A stretch of 64,000 nt of DNA from Paenibacillus sp. N3.4 (GCF_008017805.1 NZ_VRTT01000005.1:81187-145186), one strand, 5' to 3'; shown: positions 35,570-45,187, counted from the first letter of the stretch. The notes: generated by a model not told the origin, from the sequence alone. A program made the numbers and translations.

Positions 35570-37840
35570 ATGCTTTGGCCAAAACGAAACGTTTTGCAAA
35601 CGAACCGACTGTTTCTGCGCTATTTGTTTTCCTATATGCTGGTACTGATCATTCCCCTCGCGATCATCACCATGCTGGTTTACAATTATTTCTTCCAATT
35701 ATTGAAAGAAGAAGTGATCAAGAACAACGTGAATATTCTCCAGCATGTCGTCACAACCGTCGATACGAATATTACCGGCATGAACACGGTTGCCTACCAA
35801 ATATACAGCAATCCGGACCTGACTACACAGCAAATCGGCGACGATCCGTATCATACATCCAGAGGCATCGATCAATTAAAGAGTTATATTTCCGGCAGCA
35901 ACTTTGTAGGCGATGTCGTCGTATATTACAACCAATTGAATAGGTTTGTCTCCTCAACGCGAACTTATACGATGAAAGAATTTTTGAAAACGTTTTATAA
36001 CGGAGCCATCTCGGAGGAACAATTTCAAACCGCGACCCGGAACACAAAAGGCAATGCGGTTTGGGTACCGGAGAGCGATGCTGGAGGAGGCGAATTAGGC
36101 CGTGTCGTGAGCTACCTTGTACCCAACAGTTCCAATTATGACAAACGCATGGTGTTGTTTGTCATCAAGGAGCGGGCATTTCAACAGATTATGAGCAGTG
36201 ATAAAGGCAATATAATGGCGATAAATCCGGATCATAAGACCGTCGCCGCATATAAAGAGGTCACTCGTCCCGACGAGTTGGAGTTAATGGCTATTATTCA
36301 ACCGGATCAGCTTAAGCATTCGACAGTAAAGAAGGTCGGCTCCTCGTCCAATTTCGTTTCTTACATCCAGTCCGCGGAAACCGGCTGGAGCTACTTAATG
36401 GTGATGCCAGTCGGAGAAGCGATGAGCCAGGTATTCGCTGCCAAGAATGCCTTCCAGTGGACGCTCTTTCTCATCATGCTCGCCGTTGGCTTGCTGATTT
36501 TGTTCAATATGCGTGTGAATTATCGTCCCATCCGCCAGCTGCGCTTGTTTGCGGAATCGGAGACCGGAAGCATAGCTGAAACCGGCAACGAGTTCGAAGC
36601 GGTACGGATGACCATTAACCGGATCAATCATACGAACAAGTTGTTGAACGATCAGGTTAAAAGCAATCACAGCGCGGTCAAAGACTTCCTGTTGAACAAC
36701 CTGATTCGAGGTTCTTTCCCGCATGTGGATACCTTTAACGACAGGGGCAGAGATATCGGCATTTCCTTCAGCAACCCAGATTTTCGCGTCGTCATCTTCT
36801 CCACGGGCTTTTCGGATCGACAGCAGAAGCAGTCAGCTGCTTTGCTTCCCGAACTCGTCGAGTTGTTAGAACGAGTACTTCCTGGCGAAATCGAAGGCTA
36901 TGGCCGCATGAACATCGACAATCATCTAATTTTTATTTTGTCTGACGGCCAGGAATCGGACCGTCAGGCGATGCACAACACGTTAACGCAAATGCAGCAG
37001 ATCATGATGAGCCGGCTGCGCGTCAATGTTGCGGTCGGTGTCGGCAACGGCTGTACGGAAGCGGGACAGATCGGCAAATCTTGCATCGAAGCGTATACGG
37101 CGCTCGATTACCGGCTGATCAAAGGAACGGACCAAATCATTTACTTCGAAGAAATCCAAAACAGCACCAAAGCGGAGTTTCCATACCCGGTAGAAGAACT
37201 GAGGACGCTCGAATTGTCCATCATTGAAGGTAACACCGAGCAAATCTCATTGACCGTGACGGAACTAGTGGACAAAATTACCCGGTGTGACATGCCCTTG
37301 TTCGAAGCCCGTTGTCTGTGTTTCGATATTATCAATACGGTGCTGAAAACGATGCAGATGATCAATAAAAAGTTTGTCTGGTTGGACAAAGGATATATCG
37401 ATGTCATTTCGCTAGCTCAATTTGAAACCGTGAAGGAGCTCGGACGGAGCATCAACGAGGTTTGTCAGACAATCTGCAAGTACATTAAGGATAATCGCGA
37501 GAAGCATGATCAGGAGCTGCTTCAGCAACTGATCGCCTATATCGAAAAAAATTACCACGACACGAACTTTACGGTCCAGAACATGGCCGATCATTTTAAC
37601 ATGTCCCTTTCCAATTTGAGCTACTATTTCAAGAAATATTTTGGCCAGAACATTTCCGATTACATGAATTACCTGCGTATTGAAAAAGCTAAGCAATTGC
37701 TTAGCTCAACGGAGAAACCGCTGATCGAGATCATTTCTGAGATCGGGTACTGCGACGTATCGAGTTTCGTGCGCAAGTTTAAGAAGGAAGTCGGCACGAC
37801 GCCTGGCGTTTTCCGCAAACTTATGTATAAAAGTATATGA
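35570..37840 (+). CDS. Membrane-anchored AraC-family sensor regulator
   Basis: 756 residues from ATG 35570 behind GGCGGAG; the open frame before it lacks support. A membrane helix at about 17-40, an extracellular Cache-like sensor of about 255 residues, a second helix near 300-320 (FLIMLAVGLLILF), a linker domain, and a C-terminal AraC DNA-binding domain (about 650-756) with two helix-turn-helix units (NFTVQNMADHFNMSLSNLSYYFKKYFG and PLIEIISEIGYCDVSSFVRKFKKEVGTTP). It joins sensing outside the cell directly to DNA binding. It sits between two homologous binding-protein genes and probably controls both. Confidence 0.88.
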   Translation: MLWPKRNVLQTNRLFLRYLFSYMLVLIIPLAIITMLVYNYFFQLLKEEVIKNNVNILQHVVTTVDTNITGMNTVAYQIYSNPDLTTQQIGDDPYHTSRGIDQLKSYISGSNFVGDVVVYYNQLNRFVSSTRTYTMKEFLKTFYNGAISEEQFQTATRNTKGNAVWVPESDAGGGELGRVVSYLVPNSSNYDKRMVLFVIKERAFQQIMSSDKGNIMAINPDHKTVAAYKEVTRPDELELMAIIQPDQLKHSTVKKVGSSSNFVSYIQSAETGWSYLMVMPVGEAMSQVFAAKNAFQWTLFLIMLAVGLLILFNMRVNYRPIRQLRLFAESETGSIAETGNEFEAVRMTINRINHTNKLLNDQVKSNHSAVKDFLLNNLIRGSFPHVDTFNDRGRDIGISFSNPDFRVVIFSTGFSDRQQKQSAALLPELVELLERVLPGEIEGYGRMNIDNHLIFILSDGQESDRQAMHNTLTQMQQIMMSRLRVNVAVGVGNGCTEAGQIGKSCIEAYTALDYRLIKGTDQIIYFEEIQNSTKAEFPYPVEELRTLELSIIEGNTEQISLTVTELVDKITRCDMPLFEARCLCFDIINTVLKTMQMINKKFVWLDKGYIDVISLAQFETVKELGRSINEVCQTICKYIKDNREKHDQELLQQLIAYIEKNYHDTNFTVQNMADHFNMSLSNLSYYFKKYFGQNISDYMNYLRIEKAKQLLSSTEKPLIEIISEIGYCDVSSFVRKFKKEVGTTPGVFRKLMYKSI

Positions 37841-37872
37841 TAGGTTCTTCCGAAGAATAAAGCGGAATTGAT

Positions 37873-37933
37873 CAGCCGGCTTTCGATAACAACGCATCGT
37901 TGATGCGTTATTATCGGAAGCCGGTTGTTTTGT
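37873..37933 (+). terminator. Intrinsic terminator after the AraC-type gene
   Basis: A long stem (CAgCCGGCTTtCGATAA…AACGCAT / ATGCGTT…TTATCGgAAGCCGG) with a five-base loop and TTGTTTTGTTG tail. Confidence 0.8.
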
Positions 37934-37950
37934 TGTGATGCACATGATTA

Positions 37951-38066
37951 GAAGAAAAGCATACTGTCCTTACAAAGGAAGCCGCTCATGCAAGCGGAAG
38001 CCTTGCGGTGCTTGGGTATTCAGCCTGTGGAAGAAAAGCATACCGTCATTTAACGACATATTTACG
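37951..38066 (+). promoter_or_regulatory. Regulatory region of the sialidase/tailspike operon
   Basis: GAAGAAAAGCATAC occurs twice, at 37951-37964 and 38030-38043, each followed by YGTC. The second copy overlaps the element GGAAGAA-N21-CATATTTACG (38029-38066) shared with the divergent lipoprotein promoter at 35363-35400. TTTACG would be the -35, with a weak extended -10 (TGCTAGCCT, about 38082-38090). Probable activator sites for the AraC-type regulator. The gap to the start codon at 38179 shows nothing else. Confidence 0.5.
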
Positions 38067-38178
38067 TTTCTGCGACACATCTGCTAGCCTGAAGAAGCGA
38101 TCGATCCGCAAATTGAAAATGAAATCGGTTACATATCGGTGGCAATACGCCAAAAATATGATTTTGGGGGGAGCACAA

Positions 38179-39834
38179 ATGAGAGGGAAAATGGGCAGGA
38201 TTGTTTCAGGAATCGTTTGCACGGCAATGCTCGGCGGCTTTTTAATCGGGTGTTCAGATAACGCCGGCAATGCCGGGGAGATGAGGTCCGCCTCAAACGA
38301 CGGCAGCGGCAAGGAAACGCAGCTGCTTGATGGCGGCGTGACGAATGCGACGGGCTATCCGATAGCGGCATCTCCGATCACATTGAATGTGGGCATCGTT
38401 TACGGCGCTCATATGGGAGATTTTACGAAGTACGATATTTGGAAAAAAATTGAGGAAAAGACCAACATCAAAATCAATCTGAAAGTGTACAGCGATGTGG
38501 AGAAGGTCAATCTGATGTTTAGCAGCCGGGATTATCCGGACATCATTCTGCGAATGGACTCGGCGCCGCAGGCGATTTCCGATGCGGTTGATGCGCAAGA
38601 TATCGTCAGCATTAACGACCTTTTGAAGTATGCTCCAAATTGGGGCAAGTTTTTCGAGTCCAATCTGGATTTGAAGCAGCAAGCTTTGATGCCAGACGGC
38701 AAATTGTACGGCTTTCCGTTTGCGCTGATTGACGAATACAGCTACAACTTGCGGGACCAGTGGTTTATTAACCGGAAATGGCTGGATGAACTTGGACTGA
38801 AAATACCAACCACGACAGAAGAATTCAAAAACGTGCTGACGGCTTTTAAAGAGAACGCCGGCAAGGGCTCGATTCCTAAAAACGCGACCCCTTACTATAT
38901 TCAGTACGGCAGCAATATCGGCGGACAGTTCGATATGTACGCTTCGTTTGGAGTCTATGCCCCTGGCAGTTACTTTATTGTCGAGGATGGCAAATTCAAA
39001 TCCCAGGCGACCAATCCGGACTTGAAAGAGCCGATCCGCTATTTGGCCGATCTATACAAGAACGGGCTGATCGTTCCGGAAGCCTTCACAGATGACTGGG
39101 GCAAATATACGGCCGCCATTTCGTCCAATCCGCCGATGATCGGTTCGATGACCTCTTACAACGATCAGAATGAAGGCTATAAGGATGGGAAATGGTGGTA
39201 CCCGATGGCACCGCTCCAATCTCCCAACGGCAAACAGCCGAACATTCGCCGCCAGACCCGCAGCATTTGGCCGAGAAACTTTGTCATTTTCAAAAACAAC
39301 AAATACCCCGTGGCGTCTGCAAGGTTAGCGGATATGTTGGCGGAACCGGACTGGTCCATGATGATGAACTATGGCAAGGAAGGCGTGGCATGGACGAAAG
39401 GAGCCGACGGCAAATATCAATTGACGAATCAAAAAATCGAAGCGGACGCCGATAAAGGGCTTGCCAATTACGGCATTGCGCTGCTCGACGAGAATATGTT
39501 CAAAAATAAAATTGTCAATGCCAATGTCAACAAGGAAGGTACAAGAGAATGGGCATACGACAACATTTATAAAAAATATTTGCCGGCTAAAAACCTGAAT
39601 TACCCGCCGGTGCCTGCCGGATTGCTGAAAGACACAGAAAAACTGCGTATGGCGGATCTGGATAAGGCCATTAACGATTATATCAAGACGACCATTGCAA
39701 ACTGGATTTCGGGCAAAGGCAATGTAGATACCGAATGGGATGCTTATGTAAAAAAATTGCAGAGTCTTGGCCTGGATGAGTTCATGCAGCTAAATCAAAA
39801 ACAGTTGGATGCAGCCGCCAAGCTGGGCAAGTAA
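38179..39834 (+). CDS. ABC transporter solute-binding lipoprotein (LipO/YtcQ-type)
   Basis: 551 residues from ATG 38179, behind GGGGGGAG; the frame is open to 38008 but that part carries the promoter element. Lipobox LIGC with Cys25. First gene of an operon with two permeases and three catabolic genes, all on the plus strand. The mature domain has the long-form pattern (…EEKTNIKINLKVYSDVEKVNLMFSSRDYPDII…). The receptor for whatever the sialidase-fold and tailspike-like proteins release, by inference from context. Confidence 0.9.
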   Translation: MRGKMGRIVSGIVCTAMLGGFLIGCSDNAGNAGEMRSASNDGSGKETQLLDGGVTNATGYPIAASPITLNVGIVYGAHMGDFTKYDIWKKIEEKTNIKINLKVYSDVEKVNLMFSSRDYPDIILRMDSAPQAISDAVDAQDIVSINDLLKYAPNWGKFFESNLDLKQQALMPDGKLYGFPFALIDEYSYNLRDQWFINRKWLDELGLKIPTTTEEFKNVLTAFKENAGKGSIPKNATPYYIQYGSNIGGQFDMYASFGVYAPGSYFIVEDGKFKSQATNPDLKEPIRYLADLYKNGLIVPEAFTDDWGKYTAAISSNPPMIGSMTSYNDQNEGYKDGKWWYPMAPLQSPNGKQPNIRRQTRSIWPRNFVIFKNNKYPVASARLADMLAEPDWSMMMNYGKEGVAWTKGADGKYQLTNQKIEADADKGLANYGIALLDENMFKNKIVNANVNKEGTREWAYDNIYKKYLPAKNLNYPPVPAGLLKDTEKLRMADLDKAINDYIKTTIANWISGKGNVDTEWDAYVKKLQSLGLDEFMQLNQKQLDAAAKLGK

Positions 39835-39843
39835 CCGACATCG

Positions 39844-39869
39844 GGAAATCGGGCAGCAGCCCGGTTTCC
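39844..39869 (+). promoter_or_regulatory. Intercistronic hairpin between binding-protein and permease genes
   Basis: GGAAATCGGGC pairs with GCCCGGTTTCC (one U-G) around a four-base loop, without a T run. Like the hairpin at 2646, it probably sets a higher level of the binding protein than of the permeases. Confidence 0.5.
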
Positions 39870-39900
39870 GCATCCATCGAACGTACGGGAGGAATTCAAC

Positions 39901-40860
39901 ATGATCGATTCGAATCCGGCGATCCGGGCGCAAGCCCCAACGCGGTTGTTTTGCAGAAAACTGCTCAAAGTAAAAGAAAATCTCGGTTTGTACGTTCTGG
40001 TCCTTCCTGCGCTGATCTATGTCCTTTTATTCGAATATGTGCCTTTATACGGCGTGTTGATTGCCTTTGAAAACTTTAAACCGGTTAAAGGCATATTGGG
40101 AAGCGAATGGGTAGGCCTGTATCATTTCGAACGGTTTTTCAAGCTGGATATGTTTTGGACACTGATCAAAAATACGCTATCACTGAGCCTGTACTCCTTA
40201 TTGGCAGGTTTTCCGATTCCGATTATTCTTGCTTTGGCGCTGAATAGCGCGAACAGCAAGCGGTTAAAAAACATCGTGCAGACGGTAACGTATGCGCCCC
40301 ATTTCATATCGACGGTCATATTGGTCGGCATGCTTAACGTGTTTCTAGCTCCACGCTTAGGGATTGTCAGCCAGTTCCTGAATTTCATAGGCCTGACGAG
40401 CGGTCCGTTGATGATCCTTTCCGATCCCGGCTTCTTCGGGCACCTGTATGTATGGTCCGGCGTTTGGCAGGGCATGGGCTGGGGCAGCATCATCTACTTG
40501 GCGGCATTGTCGGGCGTGGATACTTCGCTGCATGAAGCGGCCATTGTGGACGGGGCGAATAAATTTCAGCGCGCCTTCTACATCGACCTGCCTTCGATCA
40601 TGCCGACGATCGTTACCCTGCTGATCTTGAACTGCGGCGGGATGTTGGGCGTCGGCTTCGAAAAAGCGTTTTTGATGCAAAATGCGTTGAATTTGGGCGC
40701 CTCCGAAGTGATTTCCACTTATGTCTACAAGGTGGGCCTGCTGCAGTCTCAGTACAGCTTTTCAGCGGCGGTCGGCCTATTTAATTCGGTTGTGAATTTG
40801 CTTCTGTTGTTATCGGTCAATAAACTGGCAAAAAAATTAGGACAAAGCGGAATTTTCTAA
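39901..40860 (+). CDS. ABC sugar permease, LplB/YteP-type
   Basis: 319 residues, six predicted helices, with the N-terminal LYVLVLPALIYVLLFEYVPLYGVLIAFENFKP typical of LplB-like permeases. EAA loop: LHEAAIVDGANKFQRAFYIDLPSIMP. GGGAGG precedes ATG 39901. Pairs with the next gene to form the channel for the lipoprotein-bound oligosaccharide. The ATPase must come from elsewhere. Confidence 0.92.
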   Translation: MIDSNPAIRAQAPTRLFCRKLLKVKENLGLYVLVLPALIYVLLFEYVPLYGVLIAFENFKPVKGILGSEWVGLYHFERFFKLDMFWTLIKNTLSLSLYSLLAGFPIPIILALALNSANSKRLKNIVQTVTYAPHFISTVILVGMLNVFLAPRLGIVSQFLNFIGLTSGPLMILSDPGFFGHLYVWSGVWQGMGWGSIIYLAALSGVDTSLHEAAIVDGANKFQRAFYIDLPSIMPTIVTLLILNCGGMLGVGFEKAFLMQNALNLGASEVISTYVYKVGLLQSQYSFSAAVGLFNSVVNLLLLLSVNKLAKKLGQSGIF

Positions 40861-40874
40861 AGGTGGGGGTCAGG

Positions 40875-41777
40875 GTGACAGGCATAACGCGCAAAAGCCG
40901 ATCCGATATGGTTTACGATACGCTGAATGGCATTTATTTACTTCTGATGTTGATCATTGTATTGTACCCGATGTATTTTATCGTGATTGCTTCCTTCAGT
41001 GACCCTTCCGCAGTTGGAACGGGCAGAGTATTTATATTTCCCAAGGGTATTAATTTGGATGGATACAAACTTATTTTCGCATACAAGCAATTATGGATCG
41101 GATACGGCAATACGGTGCTTTACACAATAGGCGGATCGCTGCTCAGCGTCAGTCTAACACTAATGACGGCATATGCTTTTTCGCGGGGAGACATGGTTGG
41201 CAGAGGCTTTATTGTTACGCTGTTTATTATCCCGATGTTTATCAGCGGGGGGCTGATCCCGACTTATTTGCTGGTAAAAAATCTGAATCTGATCAATAAT
41301 CCGCTCATCGTCATCATTCTCGGAAGCGTCAGTATGTGGAATATCATCATTACGAGAACGTTTTTCCAATCTACCATTCCCGTGGAGCTGTTTGAAGCGG
41401 CGAAGATGGACGGCTGCGGCAATATCGGCTATTTTACCAAAATCGTCCTGCCGCTTTCCAAAGCGATCATTGCCGTGCTGGTCGTGTTTACTGCGGTCAG
41501 CCAGTGGAACTCGTTTTTTAACGCATTGATTTATTTGAACGACCGGAATTATATCCCGCTTCAATTGGTGCTCAGGGAAATACTGACGAGCCAGACGCAA
41601 ATGATGCAGCAGCTTGATCTCGGGATTGTGGACCAGGATATGGCGCAAAAAACGTTTTTGGCCGAGTCCGTCAAATACGGCATCATTATCATTTCCAGCT
41701 TGCCTGTTCTATGCATATACCCGTTTGCGCAAAAGTATTTTGTCAAGGGAGTTATGATCGGTTCGCTGAAAGGGTAA
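40875..41777 (+). CDS. ABC sugar permease, YtcP/MalG-type
   Basis: 300 residues from GTG 40875, for which AGGTGGGGG is well placed; a GTG at 40863 in the same frame lies inside that site. EAA loop: LFEAAKMDGCGNIGYFTKIVLPLSKA. The C-terminus …YPFAQKYFVKGVMIGSLKG is diagnostic of this permease group. Two bases separate the upstream stop from the longer frame, so the permease genes are tightly linked. Confidence 0.91.
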   Translation: MTGITRKSRSDMVYDTLNGIYLLLMLIIVLYPMYFIVIASFSDPSAVGTGRVFIFPKGINLDGYKLIFAYKQLWIGYGNTVLYTIGGSLLSVSLTLMTAYAFSRGDMVGRGFIVTLFIIPMFISGGLIPTYLLVKNLNLINNPLIVIILGSVSMWNIIITRTFFQSTIPVELFEAAKMDGCGNIGYFTKIVLPLSKAIIAVLVVFTAVSQWNSFFNALIYLNDRNYIPLQLVLREILTSQTQMMQQLDLGIVDQDMAQKTFLAESVKYGIIIISSLPVLCIYPFAQKYFVKGVMIGSLKG

Positions 41778-41826
41778 AAACGGGATTTGAATGAACGAAA
41801 CCTATACATGACGAAGAGGTGTAAAA

Positions 41827-43044
41827 ATGAAATTACTGGCCGACGAGTTTGTCAAAGTATACGAATCTGCCGATCCGTCCGGCATCTACTGCTATAGTCC
41901 CGGTCTCGCTCTGCTTCCGTCCGGCCGTTTAGCGGCTACGCTGGATCTTGGCGGACCTGGAGTGAGGCAGGCTCACGGAAAAGTGTTTACCTCGGACGAC
42001 CAGGGCTTGACGTGGACGCATCGGACGGATTATCCGTATGTGCACGCGAGACCGTTTGTCGTCGGTCATGTTCTTTACGTGATCGGCCATAACGGCGATT
42101 TGACGATCATGCGTTCGGATGACGAGGGAGAAAACTGGACGGACCCGGTTCGACTGACCAGAGGCGAGGAATGGCATCAGGCACCTTGCAATGTCCATTA
42201 CGCTAATGGATCGGTGTATCTGGTTATGGAAAAGCGCCTATACCGAAGCATCGAAAGCTGGCCCGTAGGCGAATTGGCGCCAATCCTGATGCGCGGAAGG
42301 ACGGATTCCGACCTGACTGCTGCGGCAAACTGGACATTTGCCTCCGAGCTCGCCTTCTGCGATGCCGTTCCTGTGGAGAAGCTGGACTATTTCGGCGTTC
42401 CGTTCTTCCATAGCAATCCGCAGCGATACATCGATGTTGCGCCGAACAGGGGCTGCGCCCCGGCAGGTTGGCTGGAAACGAACGTGGTGCAGTTCGTCGA
42501 CCAAGACCATGTGTGGAACGACCCTGCGGGGAAAACGTTTCATTTGTGGATGCGCGCTCATACGGGGGGAAGCGGTTATGCGGCCATCGCCAAAGTAGTG
42601 GAAGACGAGAACGGCGCGATGACGACCATGCTCGAAACCGTTCCATCGGGGAAGCACGTTGTTTTCGTGCCCTGCCCGGGCGGACAAATGAAATTTCATA
42701 TCCTGTTCGACGAACGTACGCAATTGTATTGGCTGCTAAGTACGCAGGCAACGGATAGCATGACGAAAGCGGACAGACTGCCGCCCGACCGGTACAATTT
42801 GCCAAACAACGAGCGGACAAGATTGCAGCTGCATTTTTCAAGAAACTGCATCGATTGGTGCTTTGCTGGTTTGGTAGCTGCAGGAGCAACGGCGAAGCAA
42901 TCGAGGCACTATGCCTCCATGGTGATCGACGGCGAGGACTTGCATATTTTGAGCCGATCGGGCGATGAGCGGTCCTTCAGTTCACACAACGGCAATTTCA
43001 TATCGTTTCATACCGTTAAGCGGTTTCGCGAGCTTGTTTATTGA
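41827..43044 (+). CDS. Sialidase-fold (BNR/Asp-box) protein
   Basis: 405 residues, no signal peptide, so intracellular. Two Asp-box repeats, SDDQGLTW (56-63) and SDDEGENW (97-104), mark a six-bladed beta-propeller like sialidases. Arginines and acids are present, but I cannot confirm the sialidase arginine triad. The neighbour at 45188 resembles N-acetylneuraminate lyase, so cleavage of a sialic-acid-like sugar is attractive. Other propeller glycosidases and lyases share the fold. GAGG precedes the ATG. Confidence 0.7.
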   Translation: MKLLADEFVKVYESADPSGIYCYSPGLALLPSGRLAATLDLGGPGVRQAHGKVFTSDDQGLTWTHRTDYPYVHARPFVVGHVLYVIGHNGDLTIMRSDDEGENWTDPVRLTRGEEWHQAPCNVHYANGSVYLVMEKRLYRSIESWPVGELAPILMRGRTDSDLTAAANWTFASELAFCDAVPVEKLDYFGVPFFHSNPQRYIDVAPNRGCAPAGWLETNVVQFVDQDHVWNDPAGKTFHLWMRAHTGGSGYAAIAKVVEDENGAMTTMLETVPSGKHVVFVPCPGGQMKFHILFDERTQLYWLLSTQATDSMTKADRLPPDRYNLPNNERTRLQLHFSRNCIDWCFAGLVAAGATAKQSRHYASMVIDGEDLHILSRSGDERSFSSHNGNFISFHTVKRFRELVY

Positions 43045-43103
43045 CAAGAGAGAGAGAATTTTGATAACGGATAATAATGAAAAATTCCGAGGAGGAATGT
43101 CTT

Positions 43104-45167
43104 ATGACCGATCAAAAGGATTCGCGCAAAATACTAACCCGCAGAGAGCTGCTTGCTTCGATGGGTATGACAGGGGCCGCAGCGTTAATATACGGCGCTT
43201 CGGGGGGAATAGTAAATGCCAGCGAGGGTTCCGTTCAGGATAGCGTCTATGGAAACAATCACGATCGGGGGAGCATTCAGTTCGGTGGTTTGATTCGCAT
43301 CTGTGGCGCTTTCAGACCTCAGGTGCGGATTAATCAGGAGTGGGACGTTCTGGAATTTACATCAGCTGACGGCATAACGACAGGATATCGGTGGGCCGGA
43401 GCACGACCGCACACTACTACCGCAAATAGCCCAACTGCTGATGGCGGCATTAGCGATACGGCGTGGGTAGCGGTATATCAGGCTGGACTTGAGGACGCGC
43501 TGGCTGAAAACAGCGGCGTATTGCTTGTCGGCAGTGCGAAACCAGTTTGGCGCGTTATCGACTCGGCTTTGTGGCATTCCGACTCGACTGCCGCAATCAA
43601 GACGGTCCTGGGATTGGCAGCCGTAGAGGGTGGTGTAGTCCTGATTCCCGCCGGTTCATACGACTTTACCGCATCGGGCGGCAACATTGATTTACCGCCA
43701 AATGTAATTATTTCCGGTGAAGGGGTCGGAGTAACGAATCTAATATGGAATGGCGATGGCTACCTGTTTCGTTATTGGAGAAGCTCGACGACATGGAGCG
43801 GTGCTGTTGGCACTAACCATGCGATCACGGATTTGTCGATTAATGGCGGAAATAATTTGAATTCAATCGCAGTAGAGGTCTCGGATACCTACGGGTTCAA
43901 GCTTCGCAATATTAGCGTGTTTGGATTTTTGGCAGGTGCTGGCTTGGTACTCCACTCCCGTAACTTCTGGGTCGAAGGAACGACGCTGGAAAACGTTTCG
44001 ATCAGCAACTGCAAGCGTCATATCGTGTTCAAACGTCAACCGGGAACGGCCAATATGCCTTCGTTTGGGTATACCACTTTTCGTAACGTTGCGCTTAATG
44101 TTCGCGACGGCCAGATCGGGATGCTGGTTGGAGACGATGCGTACAACAACGCGCCACATGAAATCTATAACGCGATTCTGGAAGTAAACATCTGGTCAAC
44201 AGGTAACTCGATAGGCATTGGTTTCGGCAAGAATGGCACCATTCGAGACTCAAGCGGCGTGTTCCGCTGCGAGACGCCGCCAGAGGGGACGACATTCACA
44301 GGCAATTTCATTCAATCCGATTATCCGGAAACGTCAGGAATATTTAATTTTGATGGACCTGTAAGAACCTCGCATTTGAGTAAAGCCGAGAACTGGAAAA
44401 ATACTTGGCGCGATCTGAGATACCAGAAGCTGCGGGATATCGGCGAGCCTAAGCCCGGTGTGCAGAACTATGCGCAATGGTTTCGGGTGTGCCGTATTGG
44501 AAGTGATAAATCACTATTCAGCGGCCGAGTCCGGATGGTTACGGATTACGGCAAGGCTTCTTACCGTTCAGCATCCGCTGAATTTGCGTTCGGAGTTCGC
44601 GGTAATGATGCTGGTGGGTTTAAGCCGATACTTACTGTTGATGGTGACGGGTTTAACGGGAGCAGTGATCTGTATGCAAAATTTACTATTTATGCAGATA
44701 CGAGCGGGAAATACTGGCTATATTTCCGCCGTCCGAAATACACGAATTATTGCGTGTTTGAGTACACGTACGATCTATATCCGCAGGGTACGTTCGAATA
44801 TTGGGATAAGGTAGATTCGCCAGAGTCGGATGCTTCCTTGATAAAGGTATGGGACTCTTTAACATACCCATCTCAGTCATCATACATCGGTGATGAGATT
44901 GTATTTTCGGGGCAGCGGACTATCGTAACGGTAAACGGCGGTAATATGACTTATCAAGTGGCTCACCTATTAGGCATCACTCCTGAGTGGTATACGGCAA
45001 CGGCGTTATCCGCCGACTCCAATTCCATTGGAATCTCTTCGATAACAGCTGATAAGGACAATATTACAATCGCCTTCAAAACGGCAACGCCTGCCGGGAG
45101 CGGGAATATAAAAATGGCAGTAGAGTGGGGACGCAAGCAGTTTAACAACCGTTTCCGCCCATCATGA
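43104..45167 (+). CDS. Tat-signal, phage-tailspike-like pectate-lyase-fold protein
   Basis: 687 residues from ATG 43104 behind GAGGAGGAA. Residues 1-39 form a twin-arginine signal (LTRRELLASM, hydrophobic stretch, VNA cleavage site). Next comes a stretch with GYRWAGARPHTTTANSPTAD and GGISDTAWVAV (about 96-130), a pattern of phage tailspike N-terminal connector regions. The middle (about 160-420) is a right-handed beta-helix of the pectate_lyase_3 type (DSTAAIKTVLGLAAVEGGVVLIPAGSYDF). The C-terminal SITADKDNITIAFKTATPAGSGNIK resembles tail-fibre tips. It probably cuts or binds an extracellular polysaccharide whose fragments the operon imports. Confidence 0.72.
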   Translation: MTDQKDSRKILTRRELLASMGMTGAAALIYGASGGIVNASEGSVQDSVYGNNHDRGSIQFGGLIRICGAFRPQVRINQEWDVLEFTSADGITTGYRWAGARPHTTTANSPTADGGISDTAWVAVYQAGLEDALAENSGVLLVGSAKPVWRVIDSALWHSDSTAAIKTVLGLAAVEGGVVLIPAGSYDFTASGGNIDLPPNVIISGEGVGVTNLIWNGDGYLFRYWRSSTTWSGAVGTNHAITDLSINGGNNLNSIAVEVSDTYGFKLRNISVFGFLAGAGLVLHSRNFWVEGTTLENVSISNCKRHIVFKRQPGTANMPSFGYTTFRNVALNVRDGQIGMLVGDDAYNNAPHEIYNAILEVNIWSTGNSIGIGFGKNGTIRDSSGVFRCETPPEGTTFTGNFIQSDYPETSGIFNFDGPVRTSHLSKAENWKNTWRDLRYQKLRDIGEPKPGVQNYAQWFRVCRIGSDKSLFSGRVRMVTDYGKASYRSASAEFAFGVRGNDAGGFKPILTVDGDGFNGSSDLYAKFTIYADTSGKYWLYFRRPKYTNYCVFEYTYDLYPQGTFEYWDKVDSPESDASLIKVWDSLTYPSQSSYIGDEIVFSGQRTIVTVNGGNMTYQVAHLLGITPEWYTATALSADSNSIGISSITADKDNITIAFKTATPAGSGNIKMAVEWGRKQFNNRFRPS

Positions 45168-45187
45168 AACAACGGAGGAAAAAGAAG

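Noticed and set aside
40863..40874. GTG 40863 as the start of the second half-A permease
   Set aside because: It lies inside the ribosome binding site; GTG 40875 in the same frame is correctly spaced.
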